From Planctomycetota bacterium (GTDB lineage Bacteria; Planctomycetota; MHYJ01; JACPTZ01), in contig JACPTZ010000091.1 in the NCBI GenBank assembly GCA_016192525.1, positions 1 to 64,000 of the forward strand: 64,000 nucleotides of DNA, written 5' to 3'. Position numbers and translations under genes: made by a program. The first letter of the stretch is position 1; the number at the start of each line of letters is the position of its first letter. Shown piece after piece: positions 1 to 9,066 of the stretch. The notes below the pieces were generated by a model. The model saw only the letters and a list, made by a program, of their open reading frames with translations. It was not told the origin of the DNA and did not search any database.

Positions 1-2
1 TG

Positions 3-140
3 CCGGAACTGATCGCTGCCATCACAGAGTACCTGGAAACTCACAATCAGAACCCTCGCCTCTTCACGTGGACCGCGTCCGTGGAACGGATCTTGACCAA
101 AGTGGCCAAATGTAAAGAAGCGTTAGGGACACTACACTAG
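3..140 (+). mobile_element. IS630-family transposase, C-terminal fragment
   Basis: The open frame entering at the left edge encodes 45 residues and ends in TAG. Its ending, with EYLETHNQNP, an FTWTASVERIL-type segment and a terminal ALGTLH, matches the usual C-terminus of IS630/Tc1-like transposases, where the last helices follow the DDE catalytic core. The core lies outside the window. The last 15 bases (GGGACACTACACTAG) look like an IS630 terminal repeat ending at a TA target dinucleotide. The TAG stop overlaps that TA, and the next gene's ATG follows with no gap. Too short for the ORF track. The family call rests on the C-terminal motif only. Confidence 0.75.
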
Positions 141-1670
141 ATGACCCTCCTCGATCGTGTCGAGCGCCTCCCGCGGGCCGTGATCCTCGCCCTCGGATTC
201 GTGATTCTCCTCTCCCTCGGCCTCGTCGACTACTTCACCGGCGTCGAGCTCGCCTTCTCGGTCTTCTACCTCATCCCGGTCGCCCTCATGAGCTGGCTCC
301 TCGGCTGGCGCACCGGGATACTCTTCTCCGTCTGCGCCGCCTCCCTCTGGCACTACGGGGAGCTCATCGGCGGGCGGACGTACAGCATCCCGCTCTACGC
401 GTATTGGAATTCGTTCATGCGGCTCCTGATCTTCGCCAGCATGGCCACGGTGATGGCCCAGCTCCGGATCACCCTCGACCGCGAAAAAGAGGCCCGCGAA
501 TTCGCGCGGCGCGCCTCGGAGGTCAAGTCCCAGTTCCTCGCGAACATGAGCCACGAGATCCGGACTCCCATGAACTCGATCCTCGCCATGGCGGACCTGC
601 TCGCCGAGTCTCCGCTGACCCCGGAGCAGCGTGAGTATGTGGAAGTCTTCCGTCGGGAGGGAGGCTCTCTCCTCAGGCTGATCAACGACATTCTCGACCT
701 GTCGCGGGTGGAGTCCGGCCAGTTCACCCTCGCCCGGATCCCGTTCGACCTGGAGCAGGTCGTCCAGCAGTCGATCTCGTTCATGGCGGTTCGCGCCCGG
801 GAGAAGGGGCTGGAGCTGCGGGCCGCCTCCCCGCCGGATCTGCCGCGGCATCTGTTCGGAGACCCGGACGTCCTGCGCCGGGTCCTTCTGAACCTCCTCG
901 CCAACGCAATCAAGTTCACCGACCGCGGCGCGGTGTCCCTGACGGTCGAACGGGATCCGGGGGGACGGGGAACGCTCCCGCTCCGGTTCACGGTCACGGA
1001 CACCGGCATCGGCATCCCCGAGGAACACCTCCCGCGACTCTTCGACCGGTTTTCACAGGCCGACACCTCGATCACGCGGCGCTTCGGCGGGAGCGGCCTC
1101 GGCCTCAACATCTCGCGGATGCTCGTGGAGCTGATGGACGGGAAAATCGGCGCCAGCAGCCGACTCGGGGAGGGGACGACGCTTTTCTTCGCGGTGCCGT
1201 TCGAGCCGGTCCCCACGGGCATGGTCCCGTCCGTCCTCGAGCCCCGGCCTTCCGGCGAAGGCGCAACTTCCGAAGCGCCGGACGCGCGCCCGCTCCGGAT
1301 TCTTCTGGCCGAAGACTACGCCAGCAACGTCGTCATCGTCCAGGCCTTCCTCAAGGGGACGCCCTACGTCCTGGACGTGGCGAAGGACGGGGGGGAGGCC
1401 GTGGAGCGCTTCCGAAGCGACCGCTACGACGTGATTCTGATGGACCTGCAGATGCCGGTGAAGGACGGATACGCGGCCACCCGGGAAATCCGGGCGATCG
1501 AGAAGGAGCGATCGATGCCGCCCGTTCCGATCGTCGCCCTGTCGGCCACCGCCATGCCGGAGGACATTCAGCGGAGCCTCGAGGCCGGCTGCATCCGTCA
1601 CCTCTCGAAGCCGGTCCGAAAGGCCGAACTCCTGAAGACGATCCGGGAGGTGGGAGGGGTGACGGTGTAA
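141..1670 (+). CDS. Hybrid sensor histidine kinase with C-terminal receiver domain
   Basis: A 509-residue inner-membrane sensor. Residues 10-110 hold about four hydrophobic helices without a recognisable periplasmic domain, including a VDYFTG...FYLIPV segment found in several membrane sensors. A HisKA domain follows with the phosphoacceptor in FLANMSHEIRTPMN (His138). Next comes a HATPase domain with N box (NLLANAIKF), DTGIGI and GGSGLGL boxes, then a receiver domain with IVLAEDY-like start, phosphoacceptor Asp435 in MDLQMP and a conserved KPV lysine loop. No output domain or cognate regulator is adjacent. The ATG lies directly after the IS630 stop and has no Shine-Dalgarno, so the native promoter was probably replaced by the IS end. 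The domain set looks complete. Confidence 0.93.
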   Translation: MTLLDRVERLPRAVILALGFVILLSLGLVDYFTGVELAFSVFYLIPVALMSWLLGWRTGILFSVCAASLWHYGELIGGRTYSIPLYAYWNSFMRLLIFASMATVMAQLRITLDREKEAREFARRASEVKSQFLANMSHEIRTPMNSILAMADLLAESPLTPEQREYVEVFRREGGSLLRLINDILDLSRVESGQFTLARIPFDLEQVVQQSISFMAVRAREKGLELRAASPPDLPRHLFGDPDVLRRVLLNLLANAIKFTDRGAVSLTVERDPGGRGTLPLRFTVTDTGIGIPEEHLPRLFDRFSQADTSITRRFGGSGLGLNISRMLVELMDGKIGASSRLGEGTTLFFAVPFEPVPTGMVPSVLEPRPSGEGATSEAPDARPLRILLAEDYASNVVIVQAFLKGTPYVLDVAKDGGEAVERFRSDRYDVILMDLQMPVKDGYAATREIRAIEKERSMPPVPIVALSATAMPEDIQRSLEAGCIRHLSKPVRKAELLKTIREVGGVTV

Positions 1671-1712
1671 CGGAGTAAGGGAGTAATTGAGTGAGGGAGA
1701 AGAAGTTGTGGT

Positions 1713-1888
1713 GTACGAAGTTACCGCCTTGTCATCCTGAGCGTCGGGCGCAGCCCGACGCGAAGGATCACCAGCGCATTAGCGCGAACGCGCCTTGCGA
1801 CGGTCAGGGCTGGCGATCCTTCGCTTCGCCCGCCAAACGGCGGCGGGCTACGCTCAGGATGACAACATCAGGGACGGTAACCTCGTAC
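1713..1888. repeat. Family A composite palindrome, copy 1
   Basis: Core GTCATCCTGA...TCAGGATGAC (1731-1863), with outer arms GTACGAAGTTACC and GGTAACCTCGTAC. Inside are GCGAAGGATCACCAG and CTGGCGATCCTTCGC arms and two short independent hairpins (CGTCGGGCGCAGCCCGACG and CCCGCC...GGCGGG). It fills most of the gap between the hybrid kinase and the convergent regulator gene. Confidence 0.9.
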
Positions 1889-1903
1889 GTTGTGGTTACT
1901 CCG

Positions 1904-3253
1904 CTACTCCGTTACTCCGCTACTCCCCCCCCCCTCGATCTTGCGGTACAGCGAGGATACGTCGATCCCCAGCGCCTCGGCGGCCGCCTTCTTGTCCCCC
2001 CCCATCTTCTCGACGACGCGACGGATGTGCGCCCGCTCGAAGGCGAGCCGGGCGAGTCGGAGATCGTCCACCACGGTCTCGCCGGGGGCGGTGAGGATCC
2101 CGGGAAGGTCCGTCGGGACGATCCGATCCCCCTCGCACAGGATGAGGGCCCGCTCCAGGACGTTCGCGAGTTCGCGGACATTGCCCGGCCAGGCGTACCG
2201 TTCAAGGGCCCGCATCGCCTCGGCGTCCGGCACGGCGGGCGGCCGGTGGAGGGTCCGCGACAGCCGGTCGATGAGGTGGCGGGAGAGGGCGGGGATGTCG
2301 CCGGGTCGTTCCCGGAGCGGCGGCAGCGGGATCTCGAAGACGGCGAGACGAAAGTAGAGATCGGAGCGGAACCGCTCCCCCTTCACCCGTCCTCTCAGGT
2401 CCCGGTTCGTAGCGGCGACGAGACGCACGTCCATACGGAACGGGACCGTGGCCCCCACCCGAAGGGCCTCGCGCGTCTCGAGCGCCCGGAGGATCTTCGG
2501 CTGGAGGGAGAGCGGCATCTCGCCGATCTCGTCGAGGAAGAGCGTCCCCCCCTCCGCCACCTCGAAGAGTCCGCGCTTGTCGCGATCCGCGCCGGTAAAG
2601 GCCCCCTTGACGTGCCCGAAGAGCTCGCTTTCGAGGAGCGTCTCCGGCACCGACCCGCAGTTGATCGCGAGAAACGGGCGGTCCCTTCGCGGGCTCCCCT
2701 CATGCACGGCCCGCGCCACCAGTTCCTTCCCGGTCCCCGTTTCGCCCGTGATCAGCACGGTCGAGCCGGTCGGCGCGACGCGCGCGATGAGCCGGAGCGC
2801 CTCCTGAAGGAGCGGGCTCTCCCCGACGAGCCCCGCGGGCGGCGCCTCCGCGGCGAGCGCCCGGCGCAGCCACCGGTTCTCCGCGAGGGCCGCCCGATGC
2901 TGGAGCAACGCCTCGATCTTCCGGCGGAGCGCCTCGAGCGGGATCGGCTTCAGCAGGTAGTCGTGCGCGCCGAGACGCAGGGCCTCGATCGCGGTTTCGA
3001 GCGATCCGAACGCCGTCATCACCACGAGAATGGCATCTGGAAGACGGAGCGCGGCCTGCTTCAGGAGGTCGATCCCGCTCCGGCCCGGCATCCGGAGATC
3101 GGCGATGACGGCATCGAACACCTCCCCTCGGATCCGGTCGAGGCCCGCTTCGGCCGTGCCGGCCTCCCCTACCTCGTGGCCGGACGCCCGGAGGACCTCG
3201 GCCACCGAGATCCTGAAGTCCTTCTCGTCATCGACCAGGAGGATGCGTGCCAT
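1904..3253 (-). CDS. Sigma-54-dependent response regulator, NtrC family
   Basis: A 449-residue activator. A receiver domain (1-120) carries the acidic pair DD at 8-9 and phosphoacceptor Asp52 (IADLRMPG). A central AAA+ domain has Walker A GETGTGKE, the sigma-54 contact loop GAFTGA, and Walker B LFLDEIGE. A C-terminal Fis-type helix-turn-helix (KKAAAEALGIDVSSLYRKI) binds DNA. The start at MARILLVDDE is chosen because the ORF's upstream extension lies in repeat sequence. It follows a histidine kinase on the same strand, which should be its partner. The last residues (SSGVTE) come from a local TTACTCCGC tandem repeat, so the native C-terminus may be slightly altered. Its target genes need sigma-54 promoters and cannot be told from here. 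Confidence 0.95.
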   Translation of the reverse strand: MARILLVDDEKDFRISVAEVLRASGHEVGEAGTAEAGLDRIRGEVFDAVIADLRMPGRSGIDLLKQAALRLPDAILVVMTAFGSLETAIEALRLGAHDYLLKPIPLEALRRKIEALLQHRAALAENRWLRRALAAEAPPAGLVGESPLLQEALRLIARVAPTGSTVLITGETGTGKELVARAVHEGSPRRDRPFLAINCGSVPETLLESELFGHVKGAFTGADRDKRGLFEVAEGGTLFLDEIGEMPLSLQPKILRALETREALRVGATVPFRMDVRLVAATNRDLRGRVKGERFRSDLYFRLAVFEIPLPPLRERPGDIPALSRHLIDRLSRTLHRPPAVPDAEAMRALERYAWPGNVRELANVLERALILCEGDRIVPTDLPGILTAPGETVVDDLRLARLAFERAHIRRVVEKMGGDKKAAAEALGIDVSSLYRKIEGGGSSGVTE

Positions 3254-3283
3254 GCGGTGGGGTCCCGCGATGAAGCGCCTTCT

Positions 3284-3497
3284 GTCATCCTGGGCCCCGT
3301 AGCCGGTACCGCGGGGCGAAGGAGCCAATCCGGCAGCGCTGTTTGCCCGAGCCTCCCCCCCACCCGAGTCCCCGAGTAGCGCCCCGTCGTTTGGGGCGCG
3401 TATCGAGGGGACGGGGCCCACGGATGCGGTCCCGCCGCGGAGCCGGTCATCGAGACGACCCCGCAGCACGTGCTGCGGGGGCGAAGTTCAGGATGAC
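3284..3497. repeat. Family A palindrome, long divergent copy with nested GAGTAGC element
   Basis: GTCATCCTGG at 3284 and CAGGATGAC ending 3497 bound 214 bp. The interior holds a CCCGAGTAGC...GCGTATCGAGGGG piece (about 3371-3405), which belongs to family E seen at 52.1 and 56.1 kb, and a GCAGCACGTGCTGC palindrome. The right end overlaps the kinase 3' end, and its TCATCCTGA motif gives the kinase its last codons and stop. Confidence 0.75.
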
Positions 3498-5098
3498 AGG
3501 GGCGCCGGCAGATGAATCGTAAAGGTCGAACCCTGTCCAGGCGAGGATTGTACCTCGATCCGGCCCCCGTGCGCGCGCACAATCGACTCGCTCACAAAGA
3601 GCCCGAGCCCCACGCCGCGCCCCGGCTCCTTCGTGGTGAAGAACGGGATGAAGAGGCGGCGGATGGTCTCGTCGTCCATTCCCCGGCCCCGGTCCGTCAC
3701 CGAGATGCGGACGCCCGCCGGCGTGGAACCGTACGAGACGCGGATCGTGGAGGGGACCTTTGAGGCGTCGGAGGCGTTGAGGAGGAGGTTCAGGAGGACC
3801 TGAATGATCTGGTCCTCCACGACCTTCGCCGCCGCCGGCGCATCCGGCCGCTCGATCTCGACGGCGAAGCCCTGCGACTTCTCGTGCAGGGCGAAGATGC
3901 GGTGGGCCTGGTCCACCAGGAGGCCGACGTCGCTCGAGCCCCGCTGCTCCGAGGAGGGCCGGGCGAATGAGGCGATATCGCCCACGATCGAGCCGATGCG
4001 CTTGAGATGGGTCTCCATCGCATCGAGCCTCTCGCCCACCTCGGGCGGGGGATTCCGGAGGCGGAGGACGTCGACGATCCCCGACAGCGAGGAGAGCGGG
4101 TTTCCGATCTCGTGCGCGATCCCCGCGGCGAGCAGCCCCAGGTCGATCATCTTCGACGTGTGCATCGCCTGGGCCAGAAGCCGGTGGTGCTCGGTCAGGT
4201 CCCGGAACACCCAGACGACTTTCCTCCCCTCCCCCGCATCGACGAGCGCGTGACCGAGGCGCCGGTCGGAATAGAGCGTCTCGAACTCTACGGAGGCGCC
4301 GTTGAAGGAGGCGAGACGGGCCGGGACGCCGAAGTCATGGGCGAGCCCGGTGACCGAGGGAGACTTGATGAGCCCGGGGATCAACCGGCAGGCCGACCGG
4401 TTGGCGCACACGACCGTCCCGTCGCGATCGAGCAGCGCCACCCCCTCGGGCAGAATCTCGAGGAGCATGAGCAGCCGGGTGTTCTGCTGGTCCGCCCACT
4501 TCCGGGCTTCGCGGGCATGTTCCGGGATGACGCCGAATCCCCACGACAGGCCGAACGTGAGGAGTCCGAGGGCGATCAGGCGGGCCGTCTCGTACCCCCA
4601 TCCGCGGAGGCCGGGCGAGGCTGAGCCGTACCGGCAGATCGCTGAAGGGTGGGCCGGGCCGAGGTGCACATGGCTCAGGGGGATCGGCGAGGCGTCGAGA
4701 TGGGTGGCCAGGAGGAGCAGGAGAAGGCAGACTGGCGCCAGGGCGGCCAGCGCCAGCCCAACGCGACGTGAAAGAAGGGCGGAACCCGCGATGGCGGGGA
4801 GGGTATAGGCGAGAAGAACCGGGTTTTCAATGTCGCCGGTGAAGTGAAGAAAGGCGGTCAGGGCGAGGACATCCAGCGCGAGGGAGGCGCCGATGACCAG
4901 TCGCGCCTCGTGGCGGAGGGCCTTCGAGGCGGCCATCGCGAGGTTGTACAGTCCGATGACGCCGCAGACGAAGAGCGCCGGCCACGGGGAGGCCAGCAGG
5001 CCGAAACCCCGGGCTGCGACGGCAACCGTCGCGAGAAGAACGATCGCCACCCACCGGACCCGCACCAGCCGTTGATAGTTTCGTCGGGCGTCTTCCAT
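3488..5098 (-). CDS. Membrane sensor histidine kinase, NtrB-like
   Basis: A 536-residue kinase read from MEDARRNYQRL, which has ACGGAGCGGG upstream as ribosome site; the longer ORF start lacks one. About six transmembrane helices fill residues 18-190. A PAS-like segment (LLEILPEGVALLDRDG...) follows, then a HisKA domain with LAAGIAHEIGNPLSSL, whose HEIGNPL is typical of NtrB-type kinases. The HATPase domain has N box (NLLLNASDA), G1 (DRGRGM), F box and G2 (GVGLGLF). It precedes the NtrC-type regulator on the same strand and should phosphorylate it. The final codons (L-S-S-stop) are read from a family A repeat arm, so the C-terminus was probably set by repeat insertion. Confidence 0.93.
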   Translation of the reverse strand: MEDARRNYQRLVRVRWVAIVLLATVAVAARGFGLLASPWPALFVCGVIGLYNLAMAASKALRHEARLVIGASLALDVLALTAFLHFTGDIENPVLLAYTLPAIAGSALLSRRVGLALAALAPVCLLLLLLATHLDASPIPLSHVHLGPAHPSAICRYGSASPGLRGWGYETARLIALGLLTFGLSWGFGVIPEHAREARKWADQQNTRLLMLLEILPEGVALLDRDGTVVCANRSACRLIPGLIKSPSVTGLAHDFGVPARLASFNGASVEFETLYSDRRLGHALVDAGEGRKVVWVFRDLTEHHRLLAQAMHTSKMIDLGLLAAGIAHEIGNPLSSLSGIVDVLRLRNPPPEVGERLDAMETHLKRIGSIVGDIASFARPSSEQRGSSDVGLLVDQAHRIFALHEKSQGFAVEIERPDAPAAAKVVEDQIIQVLLNLLLNASDASKVPSTIRVSYGSTPAGVRISVTDRGRGMDDETIRRLFIPFFTTKEPGRGVGLGLFVSESIVRAHGGRIEVQSSPGQGSTFTIHLPAPLSS

Positions 5099-5590
5099 CC
5101 CGCTCCGTTCTTCGGCACTCGGGGACACCGCCCCGACGGTGGGCCGGAACCCCGGACTTCCTTCGCTGGTTCGGAGCATGCGCTTCCCCTGCGGGACCAC
5201 CCGCAGGGTATCATTGCTCCCCGGAGCAGACAAGCCCCGGCAATCGCCATGCCGGACCTCAGGGCTGAGAACGGGCGGGCCCTTCAGTCGGCGCATTCCC
5301 CCTCATTCGAGCCACGGGCGCCGCTTCCGGGGCGCACTCCAACGCCACAGGCGCCGCTGCCGCGGCGCCAGCGCCATTGGAGTGCGCCGCGGAAGCGGCG
5401 CACGGACGGCGTGATCGAGCCGCCCTGCCTTCGCCGAGTTACGCCCGCGACCTTCGCGTTCCTGCCACGGTTTTCTCATTTCCACCACTCGCCCCCCCCC
5501 TCGGCGCGCCGGAAGGCTCCCACCGCCTTTCCCGCCGGGCATGACGGTTGCGATCCACCCGGGTCGGGAAGCAGAATGACAAGGGGAGAC
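5099..5590. other. Gene-poor spacer upstream of the NtrB-like kinase
   Basis: No convincing reading frame. A strong hairpin CCCTGCGGGACCACCCGCAGGG lies near 5187-5209 and could end transcription or structure the kinase leader. A separate inverted repeat is listed at 5318-5401. Pyrimidine-rich sequence follows. Confidence 0.5.
5318..5401. repeat. 25-bp inverted repeat with inner palindrome
   Basis: Left arm GCGCCGCTTCCGGGGCGCAC-TCCAA (5318-5342) and right arm TTGGAGTGCGCCGCGGAAGC-GGCGC (5377-5401) match at 24 of 25 positions. The loop is itself palindromic (GGCGCCGCTGCCGCGGCGCC). Confidence 0.9.
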
Positions 5591-5774
5591 GTACGAGGTT
5601 ACCGCCTTGTCATCCTGAGCTCAGCTGGCCGCTCCGCCACACGGATGGCGGACAGGCGTTTGGCCGGCTGAGCGAAGGATCGCCAGCGGCGGAATCTGCG
5701 AACCGTACACGCTGGCGATCCTTCGCCTCGCCCCGCGGGGCGAGGCTCAGGATGACAATGCAGTAACCTCATAC
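5591..5774. repeat. Family A composite palindrome, copy 2
   Basis: Complete copy: GTACGAGGTTACCGC outer arm, GTCATCCTGAG, swappable hairpins, GCGAAGGATCGCCAG and CTGGCGATCCTTCGC, CTCAGGATGAC, and GTAACCTCATAC at the far end. It ends 13 bases before the start codon of the next gene, so it may form part of that gene's promoter or leader. Confidence 0.9.
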
Positions 5775-5787
5775 CAAGGAGACGATC

Positions 5788-6414
5788 ATGATCGCTCACC
5801 GCCACACCGCCCCCCGGGCGCCGCTTGTCTGGCTGGCCGTTCTCGGGGCCCTGACCTTCGGCGCAGTGCCGTCGACGCTCCGCGCCCAGGAGTCGGCTGC
5901 GCCGACGACCCGCGTCATCAAAGTGCCGCTGGCCGGGTTGACCCCCGCCCAGGCGACGACACTCCGGGATCGTCTCGCGGCCCTGCCCGGGACACGGGAC
6001 GTGAAGGTGGGCGACGCCGACTTCTCGTTCGGCGTCCAGCCGGGAAAGACCGTGGATCTGGCCGCCCTCAAGAGGGTGGTGGGAGAGATCGCCGGGGCGG
6101 AGGGAAGTCTCAAGATCAGGGAGGACGAGATCGTCCTCGATCAAAGCGTGGGGCTCACCATCAGCGGGCTCGGCTCAGATAACGTCGCAGCGGTTCGGAA
6201 GGCGCTGAAGGGACGCGAAGAGGTCGGAATGACAACCCCGGCCGGGGAGGGGAAGATCGACGTGATCTTCTCGCCGCGCAAGAGCCTGACGGTGGAGGCG
6301 GCGAACAGGATCCTGGCGGACTTCAAGTCGGCCGACGGGACGCCGCTCAGAATCGCAGGCGTGTCGTGGACGGCCCCCGCTCCTCCAAGGGGACCGAAGG
6401 TCAAGGTGCGGTAG
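5788..6414 (+). CDS. Secreted hypothetical protein with two HMA-like segments
   Basis: A 208-residue protein with a signal peptide (basic start, hydrophobic LVWLAVLGALTFGAV, cleavage near LRAQE). Two stretches (about 42-100 and 118-180) have a beta-alpha-beta pattern like small heavy-metal-associated folds (VIKVPLAGLTPAQATTLRDR and LTISGLGSDNVAAVRKAL). They lack the CxxC metal site, so a metal role is not supported. AAGGAGACGATC before the ATG is a good ribosome site. It converges on the MscS gene and overlaps its 3' end by 14 bases. Function unknown. Confidence 0.8.
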   Translation: MIAHRHTAPRAPLVWLAVLGALTFGAVPSTLRAQESAAPTTRVIKVPLAGLTPAQATTLRDRLAALPGTRDVKVGDADFSFGVQPGKTVDLAALKRVVGEIAGAEGSLKIREDEIVLDQSVGLTISGLGSDNVAAVRKALKGREEVGMTTPAGEGKIDVIFSPRKSLTVEAANRILADFKSADGTPLRIAGVSWTAPAPPRGPKVKVR

Positions 6415-7480
6415 CCGGGGAGGGGGGGATGGCCCCGCCCGCCAGATACACGGTCCGCGTGGGATAGGCGAAGGAAATCCCCTCCTCCAGAAACCGTCGC
6501 ATCAGGGCAAGGTTGATCGCCTGCTGCGCGTCCATGTAGACGGCGTACTCGGGCGCCTTCACGTAGTACACCACTTCGAAGTCCAGCGACGAATCCCCGA
6601 ACCCCTTGAAGTGCGCCCGGTCGAACCGGATCCGGTCCTGCGCTTCGATGATCCCGCGGACCATGGAGGGAATCGCCTCCACCTTCGCCAGAGGGGTCTC
6701 GTAGAGCACGCCGAACGTGAAGAGGACCCGACGTTCGAACATCCGCTTGAAGTTCCGGATCCGGGCGCCGAGGAGATCGCTGTTCCGGAACACGATCTGC
6801 TCCCCGTCCAGACTCCGGATCCGGGTGGTCTTGAGACCGATGTGCTCCACCGTCCCCATGAGTTCGTCGACGATCACGAAGTCGCCGATGGCGAAGGGGC
6901 GATCGAGGACAATGGAGAGCGAGGAGAACAGGTCCCCGAGGATGTTCTGGACCGCGAGCGCAATGGCGATCCCGCCGATCCCCAGCCCGGCGACGAGGGC
7001 GGAGATGTTCACCCCGAGGTTGTCGAGGACGACCAGCGCGACGACGGCGAAGATCGCCAGCTTGCCCAGGAATCCCACCGCCGTGAGCGTGGTGGCCGCC
7101 CCGGGGTCCTCCTTCAGCTTGCGCTCGCGGTAGCGCGCCAGCCAGTCGTCGAAGACGGTCCACCCCCAGATCGCGGACTGGGCCACGACGGCGAGGACCG
7201 TCGCGCCGCGGAGGAACTCCCGCCACTCGACCGGGAGCGCGAGCACCATCGAGCCGGCCAGGATCGCGACGGCCAGGAGGAAAAAGAACTTCGTCCGGGC
7301 GAAGAGGCCGACGATCAGGTCGTCGAAGTGCGTCTCCGTCTTCGCCACCAGGGCGGTCATCCTGAGGACGAGCCACTTCTGGAGGAGCCAGAGCAGCGCG
7401 TAGGTCGCGACGGCGACTCCCGCCCCCAGCGCCCACAGGGTGACCGTGTTACCGGCGTAGGATTCGTTGAGGAAGGGCAT
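6401..7480 (-). CDS. Small-conductance mechanosensitive channel, MscS family
   Basis: A 359-residue channel. N-terminal helices (about 10-120) precede the pore helix region, with GLGIGGIAIALAVQNILGD typical of the TM3-to-beta transition. The beta domain holds PFAIGDFVIVDELMGTVEHI and an FRNSDLL segment typical of the family. Such channels open on membrane tension to release solutes during hypo-osmotic shock. The start at MPFLNESYAG is chosen because the longer ORF start is read through a GTAGGGGCGG palindromic repeat. It borders the compatible-solute genes that follow, which fits a role in osmotic release. Confidence 0.93.
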   Translation of the reverse strand: MPFLNESYAGNTVTLWALGAGVAVATYALLWLLQKWLVLRMTALVAKTETHFDDLIVGLFARTKFFFLLAVAILAGSMVLALPVEWREFLRGATVLAVVAQSAIWGWTVFDDWLARYRERKLKEDPGAATTLTAVGFLGKLAIFAVVALVVLDNLGVNISALVAGLGIGGIAIALAVQNILGDLFSSLSIVLDRPFAIGDFVIVDELMGTVEHIGLKTTRIRSLDGEQIVFRNSDLLGARIRNFKRMFERRVLFTFGVLYETPLAKVEAIPSMVRGIIEAQDRIRFDRAHFKGFGDSSLDFEVVYYVKAPEYAVYMDAQQAINLALMRRFLEEGISFAYPTRTVYLAGGAIPPSPATAP

Positions 7481-7540
7481 GGGTAGAAATCTCCGCCAGG
7501 CTGAATCGCGCGGGAGCCTATCCCGGTAGGGCGAACCCTC

Positions 7541-7621
7541 GTAGGGGCGGCCCTTGCGGCCGCCCGCCTCCGGGCGGGATGGACCGCAGAACGGGCGGGC
7601 GGGGGCAAGCCCCGCCCCTAC
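7541..7621. repeat. GTAGGGGCGG palindromic repeat
   Basis: GTAGGGGCGGCCCTTGCGGC at the left and CGGGGGCAAGCCCCGCCCCTAC-type sequence at the right form an imperfect inverted repeat with smaller hairpins inside. The same modules lie inside the 41795-41932 element. The gap 7622-7738 beyond it shows no clear gene. Confidence 0.8.
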
Positions 7622-7738
7622 GTCTTGCTCGCAGAAACCGGCCAATCAACGCACCGTCAGTCCTCCTCGGCCCGGGGAGAATCCGAGGTGATCTCCCGGA
7701 CGAATACCTCCGGCTGAGCCCACTCGCCTGGCCCGGCC

Positions 7739-8965
7739 TCACGCCTCCACCGTCACCAGGCCGCTCCGCCCGCTCCGGACGAGCGCGACGAGGACAAGAT
7801 AGTCTCTCAGGTGCCGCGTGAGCAAAAAATTCTGACGCACATGCTCTCGTCCGTTCCGACCCAGAGCGGCCGCCTCTTCGGGTCGGGACAGCAGATACTT
7901 GAGATAGTAGGCCGCGCCGTCCACCGAGTTCACCAGCATCCCCGTCAGCTTGTGCTTGATCTGGATCGTGATCCCGCCGACCGCCCCGGCGATCACCGGC
8001 TTCCCTTTCCAGAGTGCTTCTGACACCGTGAGACCGAAACCCTCCTTCGTAGACTTCTGGAGGATGATCGTCGAACCCCTCTGCAGGGCATTGATCTCGA
8101 GGTTGGCCGTTGGAGGCAGGCACAGGACATGGATGTCCTTGTCCTCGGCGGCGGCCTCGCGGAGACCCGCCAGCACACTCGCGCCCTCAGGGTCGTCGTC
8201 CGCCGACCCGCCGGCGAGCACGAGCTGACAGGGGAAGTCCTCCTTCACCTTCTTCCAGGCCTCGATCACGCCGAAGGGGTCCTTGAAGAGGTCGAACCGC
8301 GATACCTGCGTGATCACGGGCCTCGTGGGGTCGATGCCGTGGTCCTCCAGCACCTGCCGGACTACCGACGGCTCGAGCTCCCGGTTCTTGTCGCTCAGGG
8401 GGTCGATGGAGGGCGGGATCACGAAGGTCCGAACCCCGGTTTCCCGGGCGAACTTCGGGGAGGAGAAGATCGTCCCGTCGTACGACGAGACGCGGTCGCG
8501 TAGAAAGTCCCAGTACGCCGCGTCCGGATGCGAGAGGTCGATGTGACACCGCCAGACCCAGCGGGCTTTCCCCCGGGTCACGGCGGTGAGCAGCCCGGCG
8601 GGCTGCGGGTCGTGGATGATGACGATGTCCCCCTCCAGGTTCAGCGTGGAGCGGTTCGCCTCCTGCGCCTCTTCGTAGACACGGCGCATCTCCTCGGTGA
8701 GAGGAAGGTTCTTCCCCTGCAGGGCGTTGTGCATGGACTTGGTGACCGCGAAGAAGTCGTCCGTTCCGCGCATCACCTCCCAGCGGGCGTCGATCCCCAC
8801 CTCCTTCATCAGGGGGACCATCCGCGAGAGAATCTCGGCCACCCCTCCCCCGACGGCGGTGGAGTTCACGTGGACGACCCGCCATCCGCGCAGCCGGGAC
8901 GCGATGAGTCGAATCTCATCCACCGCGTCGCGTCCGGCGACCGATTCGTAGTCGGAGAGGTTCAT
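7739..8965 (-). CDS. treT: Trehalose synthase TreT-type glycosyltransferase (GT4)
   Basis: A 408-residue GT-B transferase. The N-terminal motif VVHVNSTAVGGGVAEIL (30-46) and the MRGTDDFF...MHNALQG segment are characteristic of trehalose glycosyltransferring synthase, which joins NDP-glucose and glucose to trehalose reversibly. The C-terminal domain has the GT4 signature KEGFGLTVSEALWKGKPV. GAGGAGCAGCC precedes the ATG. A DUF5752 relic and a sugar ABC transporter lie upstream on the same strand; treT is often found beside both, which supports the call. Kojibiose- or sucrose-type GT4 enzymes are less likely alternatives. Donor nucleotide cannot be read from sequence. Confidence 0.88.
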   Translation of the reverse strand: MNLSDYESVAGRDAVDEIRLIASRLRGWRVVHVNSTAVGGGVAEILSRMVPLMKEVGIDARWEVMRGTDDFFAVTKSMHNALQGKNLPLTEEMRRVYEEAQEANRSTLNLEGDIVIIHDPQPAGLLTAVTRGKARWVWRCHIDLSHPDAAYWDFLRDRVSSYDGTIFSSPKFARETGVRTFVIPPSIDPLSDKNRELEPSVVRQVLEDHGIDPTRPVITQVSRFDLFKDPFGVIEAWKKVKEDFPCQLVLAGGSADDDPEGASVLAGLREAAAEDKDIHVLCLPPTANLEINALQRGSTIILQKSTKEGFGLTVSEALWKGKPVIAGAVGGITIQIKHKLTGMLVNSVDGAAYYLKYLLSRPEEAAALGRNGREHVRQNFLLTRHLRDYLVLVALVRSGRSGLVTVEA

Positions 8966-8993
8966 GGCTGCTCCTCGAAATCATCCCGCCTTG

Positions 8994-9056
8994 TCATCCT
9001 GGACGAATCCGGCGTCGTTTGGCCGCCCTGAGCGCAGCGAAGGGGGAGAATCACCA
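8994..9056. repeat. Family A half-copy
   Basis: GTCATCCTGG...GCGAAGGGGGAGAATCACCATTA resembles one half of the family A element, without its mirror half. It lies just upstream of treT and next to a full copy. Confidence 0.6.
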
Positions 9057-9066
9057 TTACCGGATC

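Noticed and set aside
1691-3379. 562-residue + strand ORF over the NtrC-like gene
   Set aside because: Starts in repeat sequence and has no domain; the minus strand holds a complete regulator.
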